Shown: positions 16,837 to 25,715 of the stretch, piece after piece
Layout of the letters: each line of letters opens with the position of its first letter
How positions within the stretch are numbered: the first letter of the stretch is position 1
Assembly: GCF_000196175.1 (NCBI RefSeq)
Contig: NC_005363.1
Coordinates: 3,658,001-3,722,000 of the forward strand
Origin: Bdellovibrio bacteriovorus HD100
Lineage (GTDB): Bacteria > Bdellovibrionota > Bdellovibrionia > Bdellovibrionales > Bdellovibrionaceae
Direction of reading: 5' to 3'
Length of the DNA: 64,000 nt
Notes under the pieces: generated by a model
The model's database searches: none
The model's input: only the letters and a program-made list of their open reading frames with translations
Told to the model about the DNA's origin: nothing
Translations under genes and position numbers: made by a program

Positions 16837-17595
16837 CTAGACGTTAGCTGTGGTGAGTGGACCCGCAAGCAATCCGCGAATGAATTGATGCACGCGTGGA
16901 TCTGTGTGATTTTTGGTTTCATCAGGTGTTCCGGTGATCAACAGTTCCTGATCAACCACCATGCCGATTCGATCCGCCATTTGGAACGCACGATTCATGT
17001 CGTTGGTGATCGCCACAACGGTGGAGCCTTTTTCTTTTTTCAACGTCATGATCAGATCAATGATCTTGCGCGAAGTGATCGGATCAAGACCCGCCGTTGG
17101 GTCATCATAGAAAATGATCTCGGGATCCAGAGCTAATGCTCGAGCGATTCCCAGGCGTTTTTGCATCCCACCGCTGATTTCATCCGGATATAAATCACGG
17201 GCATGAGGGATGCCGACCGCATCCAAGAAATACTCTGCTTTTTTTGTTATTTCCCAGTCCGAAAGAGCCGTGGTTTCACGCAACGGAAAGCTGATATTTT
17301 GAACACAGGTCAGGGAATCAAAAAGCGCGTTTTTCTGAAACAGAATTCCGACTTTTTTAAGCAGCGGCAGGCGCTCTTTGCTGCTTAGCGTTGACCAGTC
17401 CTTTTGTTCAACAAATACTTTGCCATTACGAGGACTTACCAAGCCTGACATGGTCTTTAGCAAGGTCGTTTTACCCTGCCCGCTGGGACCGACAATCACG
17501 AATGATTCGCCCGCCTGAATTTCCAGATTGATGGACTTCAGCACAACAAGATCTTCAAAGGCCACGGTCACGTCTTTCAGACTGATGATGCTCAT
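16837..17595 (-). CDS. MlaF-like ABC ATPase with an altered Walker B
   Basis: 252 residues, first gene of the leftward Mla-like operon. Walker A is GPSGQGKTTLLK and the signature is SGGMQKRLGIAR. Walker B reads EIIFYDDPTAGLDP, with Asp where the catalytic Glu should be, and the switch region is VAITNDMNRA, with Asn where His is expected. These two changes are those seen in the degenerate subunit of heterodimeric ABC transporters. Together with the canonical ATPase downstream it probably forms an asymmetric pair (inference). Confidence 0.9.
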   Translation of the reverse strand: MSIISLKDVTVAFEDLVVLKSINLEIQAGESFVIVGPSGQGKTTLLKTMSGLVSPRNGKVFVEQKDWSTLSSKERLPLLKKVGILFQKNALFDSLTCVQNISFPLRETTALSDWEITKKAEYFLDAVGIPHARDLYPDEISGGMQKRLGIARALALDPEIIFYDDPTAGLDPITSRKIIDLIMTLKKEKGSTVVAITNDMNRAFQMADRIGMVVDQELLITGTPDETKNHTDPRVHQFIRGLLAGPLTTANV

Positions 17596-17790
17596 GCGGT
17601 CCAGATTCTCTCTCTGCAGGCTTCTGCGCCCAGCGGTAATTGTTGTCTCTAAATACGATTTGATATTGAATGGGTCATCGAACGCAAGTTTTTATTTTTT
17701 CTGCTTATTTTGAAAGTTTGCATGGGTACGACCGCGGGTCTTTAGCTCTGCAAACTGTGATGCCTTAGGTGGGAATTTAGGAGTAATTAA

Positions 17791-18954
17791 ATGAATATTC
17801 ATGAGTATCAGGCTAAAGAAGTCTTGAGAAAGTTCGGAGTGGCTACGCTGAAAGGCAAACTTGCTCACTCTCCTGAAGAAGCTGTTGCTGCGGCAAAAGA
17901 AATCGGCGGAAGCGTTTGGGTTGTAAAAGCCCAGATCCACGCTGGTGGTCGCGGTAAAGGTGGCGGTGTTAAAGTTGCCAAGTCTCTGGACGAGGTTTCT
18001 GAATTCACCAAGAAAATGATCGGCATGACTTTGGTGACTCACCAAACAGGCCCTGAAGGCAAAGTTGTTCAAAAAGTCTTCATCGAACAAGGCTGCAACA
18101 TCGCAAAAGAATACTATGTTGCCTGCTTGATCGACCGTGCGACAGGCCGTGCGGCTATGATGGCATCTTCCGAAGGTGGTATGGACATCGAGGAAGTTGC
18201 TGAACACAATCCAGACGCGATCAAAAAAGTCGACATCGACCCAACTGTGGGCTTGATGCCGTTCCAGGCTCGCGAACTGGCTTTCCAAATTGGTATGGAA
18301 CCAGCGATCGTGAACAAAGCGGTGAAATTCTTCGCCGGTCTTTACAACGCATTCGTTGCTACGGACTGCTCTATCGCGGAAATCAACCCATTGGTTGTGA
18401 CTAAAGAAGGCGACGTTCTTTGCTTGGATGCGAAAATGAACTTCGACTCCAACTCTTTGTTCCGTCATCCAGACATCGTAGAGATGCGCGACCTGAACGA
18501 AGAAGAACCGTCTGAAATCGAAGCTTCCAAATTCGACCTGGCGTTCATCAAGCTTGATGGTAACATCGGCTGCCTTGTGAACGGTGCGGGTCTGGCGATG
18601 GCGACTTTGGACATCATCAAATTGCACGGTGCTGAGCCTGCAAACTTCCTGGATGTTGGCGGCGGCGCTAACAAAGAGAAAGTGACTGAAGCGTTCAAAA
18701 TCATCCTGAAAGACAAAAACGTAAAAGGGATCCTGGTTAACATCTTCGGTGGTATCATGAAATGTGACATCATCGCGGAAGGTGTGATCGCGGCGTCCAA
18801 AGAATTGGGCCTGAAAGTTCCATTGGTTGTTCGCCTTGAAGGTACAAACGTGGAATTGGGTAAAAAGATGTTGAAAGAATCTGGTTTGAACATCACTCCA
18901 GCCGACAACCTGACTGATGCAGCTAAAAAGATCGTTGCTGCGATTAAAGGATAA
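17791..18954 (+). CDS. sucC: Succinyl-CoA synthetase beta subunit
   Basis: TCA-cycle enzyme making ATP or GTP from succinyl-CoA. 387 residues: an ATP-grasp domain from [17 protein letters not shown], with [16 protein letters not shown], and a C-terminal CoA-ligase domain with GKNVKGIL-like and FGGIMKCD motifs. TTAGGAG precedes ATG 17791. sucD follows after six bases. Codon use is strongly biased, as expected for a highly expressed gene. Confidence 0.98.
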   Translation: MNIHEYQAKEVLRKFGVATLKGKLAHSPEEAVAAAKEIGGSVWVVKAQIHAGGRGKGGGVKVAKSLDEVSEFTKKMIGMTLVTHQTGPEGKVVQKVFIEQGCNIAKEYYVACLIDRATGRAAMMASSEGGMDIEEVAEHNPDAIKKVDIDPTVGLMPFQARELAFQIGMEPAIVNKAVKFFAGLYNAFVATDCSIAEINPLVVTKEGDVLCLDAKMNFDSNSLFRHPDIVEMRDLNEEEPSEIEASKFDLAFIKLDGNIGCLVNGAGLAMATLDIIKLHGAEPANFLDVGGGANKEKVTEAFKIILKDKNVKGILVNIFGGIMKCDIIAEGVIAASKELGLKVPLVVRLEGTNVELGKKMLKESGLNITPADNLTDAAKKIVAAIKG

Positions 18955-18960
18955 GCGAAC

Positions 18961-19833
18961 ATGGCAATTCTTATTAACAAAAACACAAAAGTAATCTGCC
19001 AAGGTTTCACTGGTGCTCAAGGGACTTTCCACTCTGAGCAGGCATTGGCATACGGAACTAAAATGGTTGGTGGTGTGACTCCGGGTAAAGGGGGCACAAC
19101 TCACATCGGTCTTCCGGTGTTCAACACTGTGAAAGAAGCCAAAGCAGCCACGGGTTGCAACGCTTCCGTGATCTTCGTTCCACCTCCATTCGCAGCGGAT
19201 TCCATCATGGAAGCCGTTGATGCGGATCTGGATCTTGTAATCTGTATCACTGAAGGCATTCCAGTTTTGGACATGGTGAAAGTGAAAGAATACATGAAGG
19301 GTAAACGCACTCGCTTGGTAGGTCCTAACTGCCCGGGCGTTATCACTCCAGGTGAATGCAAAATCGGGATCATGCCTGGCCACATTCATAAACCAGGCCG
19401 TATCGGCGTTCTTTCCCGTTCCGGCACATTGACTTACGAAGCTGTGGGTCAGTTGACAGCACTGGGTATCGGCCAATCCACTTGTGTGGGTATCGGCGGT
19501 GACCCGGTGAATGGCACAAACTTCATCGACGTTTTGAAATTGTTCAATGAAGATCCAGACACTGACGGCGTTATCATGATCGGTGAAATCGGTGGTACAG
19601 CTGAAGAAGAAGCTGCTGAATACATCAAAGCTCACTTCAAAAAACCTGTGACTGCGTTCATCGCGGGTGCTGCGGCTCCTGCTGGTAAACGCATGGGTCA
19701 CGCGGGTGCGATCATCAGTGGTGGCAAAGGCACAGCTGAAGCGAAGTTCAAAGCGCTTGAAGCTGCTGGTTGCAAAATCTCCCGTTCCCCAGCGGACATG
19801 GGTACGACTATGCAATCCATGCTGAAAAAGTAG
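18961..19833 (+). CDS. sucD: Succinyl-CoA synthetase alpha subunit
   Basis: 290 residues. [14 protein letters not shown] at the N-terminus starts the CoA-binding Rossmann fold, GPNCPG is conserved, and [17 protein letters not shown] carries the phosphorylated catalytic His (about residue 246). It forms the heterodimer with SucC and is co-transcribed with it; a strong terminator follows. Confidence 0.98.
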   Translation: MAILINKNTKVICQGFTGAQGTFHSEQALAYGTKMVGGVTPGKGGTTHIGLPVFNTVKEAKAATGCNASVIFVPPPFAADSIMEAVDADLDLVICITEGIPVLDMVKVKEYMKGKRTRLVGPNCPGVITPGECKIGIMPGHIHKPGRIGVLSRSGTLTYEAVGQLTALGIGQSTCVGIGGDPVNGTNFIDVLKLFNEDPDTDGVIMIGEIGGTAEEEAAEYIKAHFKKPVTAFIAGAAAPAGKRMGHAGAIISGGKGTAEAKFKALEAAGCKISRSPADMGTTMQSMLKK

Positions 19834-19856
19834 TTCTAAGTTTTTAGACTCAACTT

Positions 19857-19893
19857 TGAAAAACCCACGGCAAAAATGTCGTGGGTTTTTTAT
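19857..19893 (+). terminator. sucCD terminator
   Basis: AAAACCCACG ... CGTGGGTTTTTT forms a stem with a loop of about nine bases and a T run, 24 bases after the sucD stop. Confidence 0.88.
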
Positions 19894-20033
19894 TTCCAAA
19901 ACTGACCATTTCCGATCCCTGTCAATTTTTAAGACAGTCCCCCGTCGTCAACAGCCACTGAATGGCTTCAGACCCCTGTTTTGCTGGAACGCCTCTTGTA
20001 ACAAGCTATGCGTTGATCAATTTAGGAGAGTTT

Positions 20034-21803
20034 ATGAAACGTTCTGGTTTGGCTGCTTTTATGGCCTTATTGTCGCTAACTCACAATGCGGCTCGCGCTG
20101 ACATCATCGTCGATTTGCCATTCCCGGGCGAATTCGAAGGTGACGTTGTCACGGCACCGGCAACTCCTCCGGCCCCGCCGGCGGAAGACACGACTCAGAC
20201 TCAACCCACAACAACGCCTGCAGCTCCCACAGCGCCCGTACAAACCGAATACAAGGGTGAACTTACCATCACCTCGATGTCGCGCAAATCCGGCGGCGCC
20301 ACTTACAAGATCAAACTGCAGCGTTCAACCATCCTGAACCGTCTTGAGATGGTGATTGAAGCCCACAAACTGAAGATTCACTCTGCCTCCCTGATCACCG
20401 AAAGTGGCCAGGAAGTTTCCGTGCGCGAATTCAAGGACAGCCGTGTGCTTTCCACTTGGGAGTCACTGACGTCAGAAAATCTGAATCTGTCCGACCGTGT
20501 GGTTTCCATCGAACTGGTCGCTGAATCTTATGGTGGGGCGGCGAACGTCCGCCTGCGTGCCATCGGCGCCACCGAGGTTCCTCGTCTGACATTGCAACAG
20601 GTGATTGAACCCGTTGCTGCCACTCCGGCGACTCCTCCGGCTCCGACCAACCCGGCCCCGGTTCAAGCTCTGCCGTCTGTTCCAAACAGCCGTCCTGAGG
20701 CCATCGCCAAAGGCACAAAGATTGTGTATTCCGGCTCTTACGTCGGCACCATCACGCAGGTTTTGGGCGGCGGTAAAGTTCGCGCCACACTGGATGGTTA
20801 CAGTGGAACCCACGATCTTGATATTCGGGACATCGGCACCCAAACAGCGTGTCTGGATGGCCTGTGCGGCGGATACAACATTTTGTATTCCGATAGCTAT
20901 AGTGGCGTAATCAAAGAGGTATTCTCGAACAGGAAAGCACGCGTGGTGCTGGATGGTTATTCCGGTTTGCACATCGTGAGCTTGAGTGAAATTGCCAAAT
21001 CCGTCGACTGCCATCAGAACTTCTGCATCAACCGTCAGGCGATCTATAGCAATTCCTACGATGCTACCATCAAAAAGCTCTTCACCAACGGCAAAGCTCA
21101 GGTCACCTTGGCCGGGTATTCCGGAATGCACATCGTAAGCCTGTCCGAACTTGCCAGTTCGATTCAGTGTTCGCGTGAACTTTGTGTCGGCGATTCTGTG
21201 ATGTACAACAACACCACCAAGGCCAAGCTTCTAAAGGTATATTCCAACGGCAAGGTGCAGGTGACCATCGAAGGTTATTCCGGCACTCATATGATCAGTA
21301 TCTCAGAGATTTCCCGCCCAACACGTTGTCTTGAAGGCGTCTGTGCCGGTGACTCCCTGATGTACGACCGCACGATGGAAGCCAAGGTCATTGAAGTCTA
21401 TAACAACAGACAGGCCCTGGTCACAATTGAAGGCTATAACGGAACTCACACCGTCGCGATCAGTTCACTAAGCAAGAAAATCACCTGCGCCAGCGGCATC
21501 TGCGCGGGCGATCAAATGATGTATGATTTCACCATGAAGGCCAAGGTCATTAAGGTTTATAGCAATGGCCAGGCAATGGTGCGCATCGAAGGTTATAGCA
21601 GCACTCACACGGTCTCTTTAACCAGCCTGACAAAAGCTGTTTCCTGCTCCAAGGGTATTTGCGCCGGAGACCGAATTGTCTATGATCGCACCTACACGGG
21701 CAAAGTGATTTCCGTGTTTGGCAACGGCACCGCCCAAGTCACCTTGAACGGCTACTCAGGCACTCACAACGTCAGCGTGAACAGCCTGGTGAAAGTAAAA
21801 TAA
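20034..21803 (+). CDS. Secreted protein with seven Cys-paired ~53-residue repeats
   Basis: 589 residues. Signal peptide MKRSGLAAFMALLSLTHNAARA, a Pro/Ala/Thr linker (about 35-70), a beta-rich N-terminal domain (about 75-190), a second Pro-rich linker, then seven tandem repeats of about 53 residues from about 225 to the end. Each repeat has a (V/I/L)MY..T/SY..K(V/I) strand, a NGKA.VT(L/I).GYSGTH core, and all junctions carry C-x4-C (for example CLDGLC, CSRELC, CASGIC). The repeats resemble small SH3-like or beta-sandwich units. TTTAGGAG precedes ATG 20034; a longer frame from 19962 is rejected. Likely periplasmic or surface-exposed; function unknown. Confidence 0.85.
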   Translation: MKRSGLAAFMALLSLTHNAARADIIVDLPFPGEFEGDVVTAPATPPAPPAEDTTQTQPTTTPAAPTAPVQTEYKGELTITSMSRKSGGATYKIKLQRSTILNRLEMVIEAHKLKIHSASLITESGQEVSVREFKDSRVLSTWESLTSENLNLSDRVVSIELVAESYGGAANVRLRAIGATEVPRLTLQQVIEPVAATPATPPAPTNPAPVQALPSVPNSRPEAIAKGTKIVYSGSYVGTITQVLGGGKVRATLDGYSGTHDLDIRDIGTQTACLDGLCGGYNILYSDSYSGVIKEVFSNRKARVVLDGYSGLHIVSLSEIAKSVDCHQNFCINRQAIYSNSYDATIKKLFTNGKAQVTLAGYSGMHIVSLSELASSIQCSRELCVGDSVMYNNTTKAKLLKVYSNGKVQVTIEGYSGTHMISISEISRPTRCLEGVCAGDSLMYDRTMEAKVIEVYNNRQALVTIEGYNGTHTVAISSLSKKITCASGICAGDQMMYDFTMKAKVIKVYSNGQAMVRIEGYSSTHTVSLTSLTKAVSCSKGICAGDRIVYDRTYTGKVISVFGNGTAQVTLNGYSGTHNVSVNSLVKVK

Positions 21804-21811
21804 AATATTTC

Positions 21812-21847
21812 AAAAAGCCCACAGCAAAAAACACTGTGGGCTTTTTG
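21812..21847 (+). terminator. Terminator of the repeat-protein gene
   Basis: AAAAAGCCCACAG pairs with CTGTGGGCTTTTT (13-bp stem, nine-base loop), starting eight bases after the stop codon. Confidence 0.9.
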
Positions 21848-21969
21848 TTTCCGGATCTTGGTAGGGTCTGCCTTTATTTCATCCATTTAAAACAGCATAT
21901 GGACGATTCGTAACTCCCCAAAAATAGCGCCTCTTTGGAAACTGGGTTCAGTCACAAGGAGGAATGCCC

Positions 21970-22899
21970 GTGGCAGAAGATCTTCTTTTCATTGCCGATG
22001 ACTTGGCAGAAAGATCCGCCAAAGGGCGCCTGCGCTCCAGACTTCTGCGCGACAATTCCGTTGAAATTGCAAGAAAATGGGGTCTGAAGATCGAGTATCT
22101 TTACGTTGTCGACCTCAAGATTCCGTTGTTTAAGAAACAACAGTTCAAAATTCTCAAAGAGAACTTCGATGCGATCAAAGGTTCAGTCGAAGAAAAGTAC
22201 CGAAAAGAGAAAATCCCGGCAGAGATCAACATCCTTTATGGAATCCCCGCGGAAGAAATATTAAAAAGTGTGCGCCTGGCCAACGAAGCAAGACTCCTGC
22301 TGATCGGCACTCAAGGCAGAAAAGGCATAAAAAAGCTGCTCATGGGAAGTGTCGCGGAAGAAGTCCTGCGCAACACCTCCACCCCCGTTCTTGTGCTGGG
22401 CCCCAAGGCCCAGGAAAAGCGTAAGGTCCTGCAAATCAGTGAAAAAATGAAAGTGCTGTTTCTGACAGATTTCAGTGACAGCAGCGATGCCGCTGAGAGC
22501 TTTCTGATAAGTTTCTGCAGCAAATTCAAATGTCCCGTGCTGATTGCTCATAGTGTGGGGGAGCAAATTTCACGAATACGCCAAAGCCTTCTGGCTGCCG
22601 GTGACGTCCCGCTGGATATCGAAAGAATGTTCAATCAAATGACTGAGGATGCACAAAGGGATCTGCAGCGCAAAACACGGGACTTTCAAAAAAAAGGTCT
22701 GAAGGCCACATCCCACCTTTTTGTTAAAGAAGAGCGTCTGGAAGCTTCGCTTAAAAGTCTTTTGGCCAAGATGGATTTAGTTGTCATGGGGACGCGGGGG
22801 CGCAACAAAGTCCTGAGCTCTTTCGTCGGCAGCACAGCAAGGGATTTGATTCTTAATTCACCGGTTCCGGTGGTTGCCATCCGCAACGAGGAGGACTAA
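21970..22899 (+). CDS. Tandem universal stress protein (UspA x2)
   Basis: 309 residues with two Usp domains (about 1-150 and 155-309). Both carry the ATP-binding G-x2-G-x9-G-S motif: GTQGRKGIKKLLMGSV and GTRGRNKVLSSFVGST, so both halves could bind nucleotide. AGGAGG at 21957-21962 is one base from ATG 21964 but seven from GTG 21970, so I take GTG as the start. It opens a rightward cluster and overlaps the SDR gene by one base. Tandem Usps are typical of low-oxygen and stationary-phase regulons. Confidence 0.9.
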   Translation: MAEDLLFIADDLAERSAKGRLRSRLLRDNSVEIARKWGLKIEYLYVVDLKIPLFKKQQFKILKENFDAIKGSVEEKYRKEKIPAEINILYGIPAEEILKSVRLANEARLLLIGTQGRKGIKKLLMGSVAEEVLRNTSTPVLVLGPKAQEKRKVLQISEKMKVLFLTDFSDSSDAAESFLISFCSKFKCPVLIAHSVGEQISRIRQSLLAAGDVPLDIERMFNQMTEDAQRDLQRKTRDFQKKGLKATSHLFVKEERLEASLKSLLAKMDLVVMGTRGRNKVLSSFVGSTARDLILNSPVPVVAIRNEED

Positions 22900-23651
22900 T
22901 GAAAACAGGAGCTGCATTTATCACCGGCGCTGGATCCGGCATCGGACGCGCCACCGCGATGGCCTATGCCCAGGCGGGAATTCCCGTGGCCGTCGTCGAC
23001 TTTTCAGAACAAGGCGCCAATGAAACGATAGCGCTGATTCGCAAAAATTCGGATGTCCCCGCTGATGCCTATGTCTGCGATGTTTCTATCGACGGCGATG
23101 TGAGCAGAACCTTCTTTGCCGCCGTCGAACGATTTGGTCACATCCGTTACGCCTTCAACAATGCCGGTGTGGAGGGGGACTCCAGTCTTTTGCAGGATGT
23201 GACTGATGAAAATTGGGACGGAGTTCTTAACGTCAATCTTCGCGGAGTTTGGCTATGCATGAAGTATCAGCTTTATCACATGGCCAAAGCCGGGGGTGGA
23301 TCCATTGTAAACTGCTCCTCAATTGCCGGCCTTGTGGGCTTTGAGAATCTTGCCCCTTATGTCGCCAGCAAACACGGTGTGATAGGACTCACCAAGGCGG
23401 CCGCCCTGGAGTACGCCAAAAAGAACATCCGGGTGAATGCGGTCTGCCCGGGAGTTATCAAAACCCCGATGTTAGATCGTGCCATGAAACACCTTCATCA
23501 GGATCCGGAACAGTTTGCCAAGGCAGCACCTATTGGCAGAATGGGCACTCCGCAGGAAATCGCCGAAACCGTTCTGTGGCTGAACTCAGACAAAGCCTCC
23601 TTCGTTACCGGCCACTCTCTGATTGCTGATGGAGGATGGACAGCCCAATAG
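22899..23651 (+). CDS. Short-chain dehydrogenase/reductase
   Basis: 250 residues, classical SDR. TGAGSGIG at residues 7-14 is the NAD(P)-binding turn, NNAGVEG the structural motif, and SSIAG ... YVASKHG carries the catalytic Ser, Tyr and Lys. PGVIKTPML and the C-terminal GHSLIADGGW are typical of the glucose 1-dehydrogenase/FabG-like branch. An Asp after the second strand (VAVVDFSE) suggests NAD preference. The substrate is unknown. GAGGAGG lies just upstream, and the start overlaps the Usp stop (TAATG). Confidence 0.93.
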   Translation: MKTGAAFITGAGSGIGRATAMAYAQAGIPVAVVDFSEQGANETIALIRKNSDVPADAYVCDVSIDGDVSRTFFAAVERFGHIRYAFNNAGVEGDSSLLQDVTDENWDGVLNVNLRGVWLCMKYQLYHMAKAGGGSIVNCSSIAGLVGFENLAPYVASKHGVIGLTKAAALEYAKKNIRVNAVCPGVIKTPMLDRAMKHLHQDPEQFAKAAPIGRMGTPQEIAETVLWLNSDKASFVTGHSLIADGGWTAQ

Positions 23652-23679
23652 AATTCTCACTTTGAATGTCGGAGGAACA

Positions 23680-25005
23680 ATGGAACGATACAGAGACCGA
23701 GACCATGCCAGCCATGTTCTGGCCCAGAATCTTTCACAATACAAAGACAGCAACCCCGTTGTGCTGGCGATTCCCCGCGGAGGCGTGCCCGTGGCCTTCG
23801 GAGTGGCCAGGGCCCTGCACTGTCCTTTGGATCTTATCATGGTTAAAAAAATCGGGGCTCCCCGCCAGCCGGAGCTGGCCGTCGGCGCCGTCAGTGAAGA
23901 TGGAAAGCCCCTCTTCGATGAAGGGCTGATCAAAGCCCTCAGCCTGAGTTCGAGCTACTTGAAACAAGCCGCCAGTCAGAAGATCCGCGAGATCCACGAG
24001 CAGCTTCATAAATTTCGCGGCTCCAAACAAGCAGAGCCCATCCAAAACCGCACTGTCATTCTGGTCGATGACGGCATCGCCACCGGCTCGACACTGACGG
24101 CCGCCATTCAGTTTTTGCGCCTAAAAAACCCGCGCGAAATTGTTGTCGCCGCCCCCGTCGGAGCCTTGGAAACCGTTCAGCGAATTAAAGAGATCGCCGA
24201 TGCGGTGATCTGCCCTCTCACCCCCACAGACTTTATGGCCGTGGGCATGTGGTATGAACAGTTCGAGCAGGTGCCTGACGAAGAGGTGATCCGCCTGATT
24301 GGAGAGGCCCGGTTTTCCAGCCAGAGTACCGCAGAACAAATCACCATTGTCGACGGCCCCAAAAAACTCACCGGAGATCTGACCAGAGTTAAAAACAGCA
24401 AGGGCCTGATTTTGTTCGCTCATGGCAGCGGCAGCAGTCGCCTTAGTCCCCGCAATAGGAAAGTGGCCACGGAACTGAACAAACGGGGTTTCAGCACCTT
24501 GCTTTTTGATCTTCTGACTGACAGTGAGGCCGAGGACCGTCGCAATGTTTTCAACATCGCACTGCTCGCTCGCCGTCTGTTGTGCGCCACGGACACCGTT
24601 GTTGAAGTCTATCAGGGAAAAACTCCCCCCTTGGGATATTTCGGCGCCAGCACCGGAGCCGGAGCCGCATTGACCGCCGCCGCTCAGTCGACACACCCAA
24701 TTTCTGCCGTGGTCAGCCGCGGAGGCCGACCCGATCTGGCGGATGAGTTCCTTTCACAAGTGCTTGCGCCAACACTGCTCATTGTCGGCGGCAATGACAC
24801 GCAGGTGATCGAACTCAATGCAATGGCAGAAAGAAAGATTGGTAAAGTCAAAATGGCAGTCGTCCCCGGCGCCACCCACTTGTTTGAAGAGCCCGGCGCC
24901 ATGGAAAAAGTCATCGAGCTGGCCGCCAACTGGTTCAGCCAAAACCTTTCCGCTGCAAAAGCCCCACACCCTCAGGAGCCCCCAGTCCGGCCCGGAGGTT
25001 TATGA
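23680..25005 (+). CDS. Phosphoribosyltransferase fused to a dienelactone-hydrolase-like alpha/beta hydrolase
   Basis: 441 residues in two domains. Residues 1-215 are a type I phosphoribosyltransferase with [13 protein letters not shown] at about 126-138, the PRPP-binding loop. Residues 235-430 are an alpha/beta hydrolase: AHGSGSSR oxyanion region, nucleophile Ser about 324 in FGASTGAG, Asp in GGNDTQ and His in [11 protein letters not shown]. The same architecture occurs in mycobacterial Rv0571c of the DosR dormancy regulon (family knowledge). GGAGG precedes ATG 23680; an upstream in-frame start at 23623 lies inside the SDR gene and is rejected. Overlaps the ABC ATPase by four bases. Confidence 0.88.
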   Translation: MERYRDRDHASHVLAQNLSQYKDSNPVVLAIPRGGVPVAFGVARALHCPLDLIMVKKIGAPRQPELAVGAVSEDGKPLFDEGLIKALSLSSSYLKQAASQKIREIHEQLHKFRGSKQAEPIQNRTVILVDDGIATGSTLTAAIQFLRLKNPREIVVAAPVGALETVQRIKEIADAVICPLTPTDFMAVGMWYEQFEQVPDEEVIRLIGEARFSSQSTAEQITIVDGPKKLTGDLTRVKNSKGLILFAHGSGSSRLSPRNRKVATELNKRGFSTLLFDLLTDSEAEDRRNVFNIALLARRLLCATDTVVEVYQGKTPPLGYFGASTGAGAALTAAAQSTHPISAVVSRGGRPDLADEFLSQVLAPTLLIVGGNDTQVIELNAMAERKIGKVKMAVVPGATHLFEEPGAMEKVIELAANWFSQNLSAAKAPHPQEPPVRPGGL

Positions 25006-25715
25006 AAAGTCAGACACCTGTCATCTTCTGCAGGAATCTGAAGAAAGAATACCGGATGGGAGAAGTGACAATCGAGGCTCTGCGCGGAGTCGATCTGGAA
25101 CTTTTCGCAGGTCATTTCGTCGTTTTGCTTGGCCCCTCTGGCAGCGGCAAGTCGACACTTCTGAATCTGCTGGGTGGGTTGGACAGGCCTTCTTCTGGCG
25201 AAATTCATTTCAGAGACCACACTTTATCAGAGGCCAGCCAGAAGGAACTCACCACCTACAGGCGGGATCACGTCGGCTTCGTGTTTCAGTTCTATAATCT
25301 GATCCCGAATCTTTCGGCCCGGGAAAATATTGATCTGGTCACCGATATATCAACGAATCCCATGAGCAGCGACGAAGCCCTGGATCTGGTGGGACTTTCA
25401 GCCCGAAAAGACTTTTTTCCCTCGCAACTTTCCGGCGGAGAACAACAGCGCGTCGCCATCGCCCGGGCCATAGCCAAAAGGCCGGAAGTCCTTCTGTGCG
25501 ACGAACCCACCGGGGCGCTTGATTTGCAAACCGGAAAGCTGGTTCTGGAAGCCATCGCCAAAGTCCACCGCGAACTGGGCACTCTGGTTGTGGTCATCAC
25601 CCACAACTCCACCATTGCCGGGATTGCTGATTGTGTCCTGCATTTAGGGGACGGAAAAATCCTGCGACAGGACTGGAACACTCACAAGGTGTCCATCAAC
25701 GAGGTGACGTGGTGA
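25002..25715 (+). CDS. LolD/MacB-type ABC transporter ATPase
   Basis: 237 residues. Walker [17 protein letters not shown] near residue 44, signature [14 protein letters not shown], Walker [14 protein letters not shown] and switch VVITHN. The Q-loop segment [19 protein letters not shown] is typical of the LolD/MacB/FtsE (type VII) group. It is coupled by overlaps to the hydrolase fusion upstream and to the FtsX-type permease downstream. Confidence 0.93.
   Translation: MKSQTPVIFCRNLKKEYRMGEVTIEALRGVDLELFAGHFVVLLGPSGSGKSTLLNLLGGLDRPSSGEIHFRDHTLSEASQKELTTYRRDHVGFVFQFYNLIPNLSARENIDLVTDISTNPMSSDEALDLVGLSARKDFFPSQLSGGEQQRVAIARAIAKRPEVLLCDEPTGALDLQTGKLVLEAIAKVHRELGTLVVVITHNSTIAGIADCVLHLGDGKILRQDWNTHKVSINEVTW

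Noticed and set aside
17692-19899. A 735-codon open frame on the minus strand across sucC and sucD.
   Set aside because: It is the antisense frame of two certain, highly expressed genes. Strong codon bias there removes stop codons from the complement, and the translation is rich in Phe, His and Cys without any domain.
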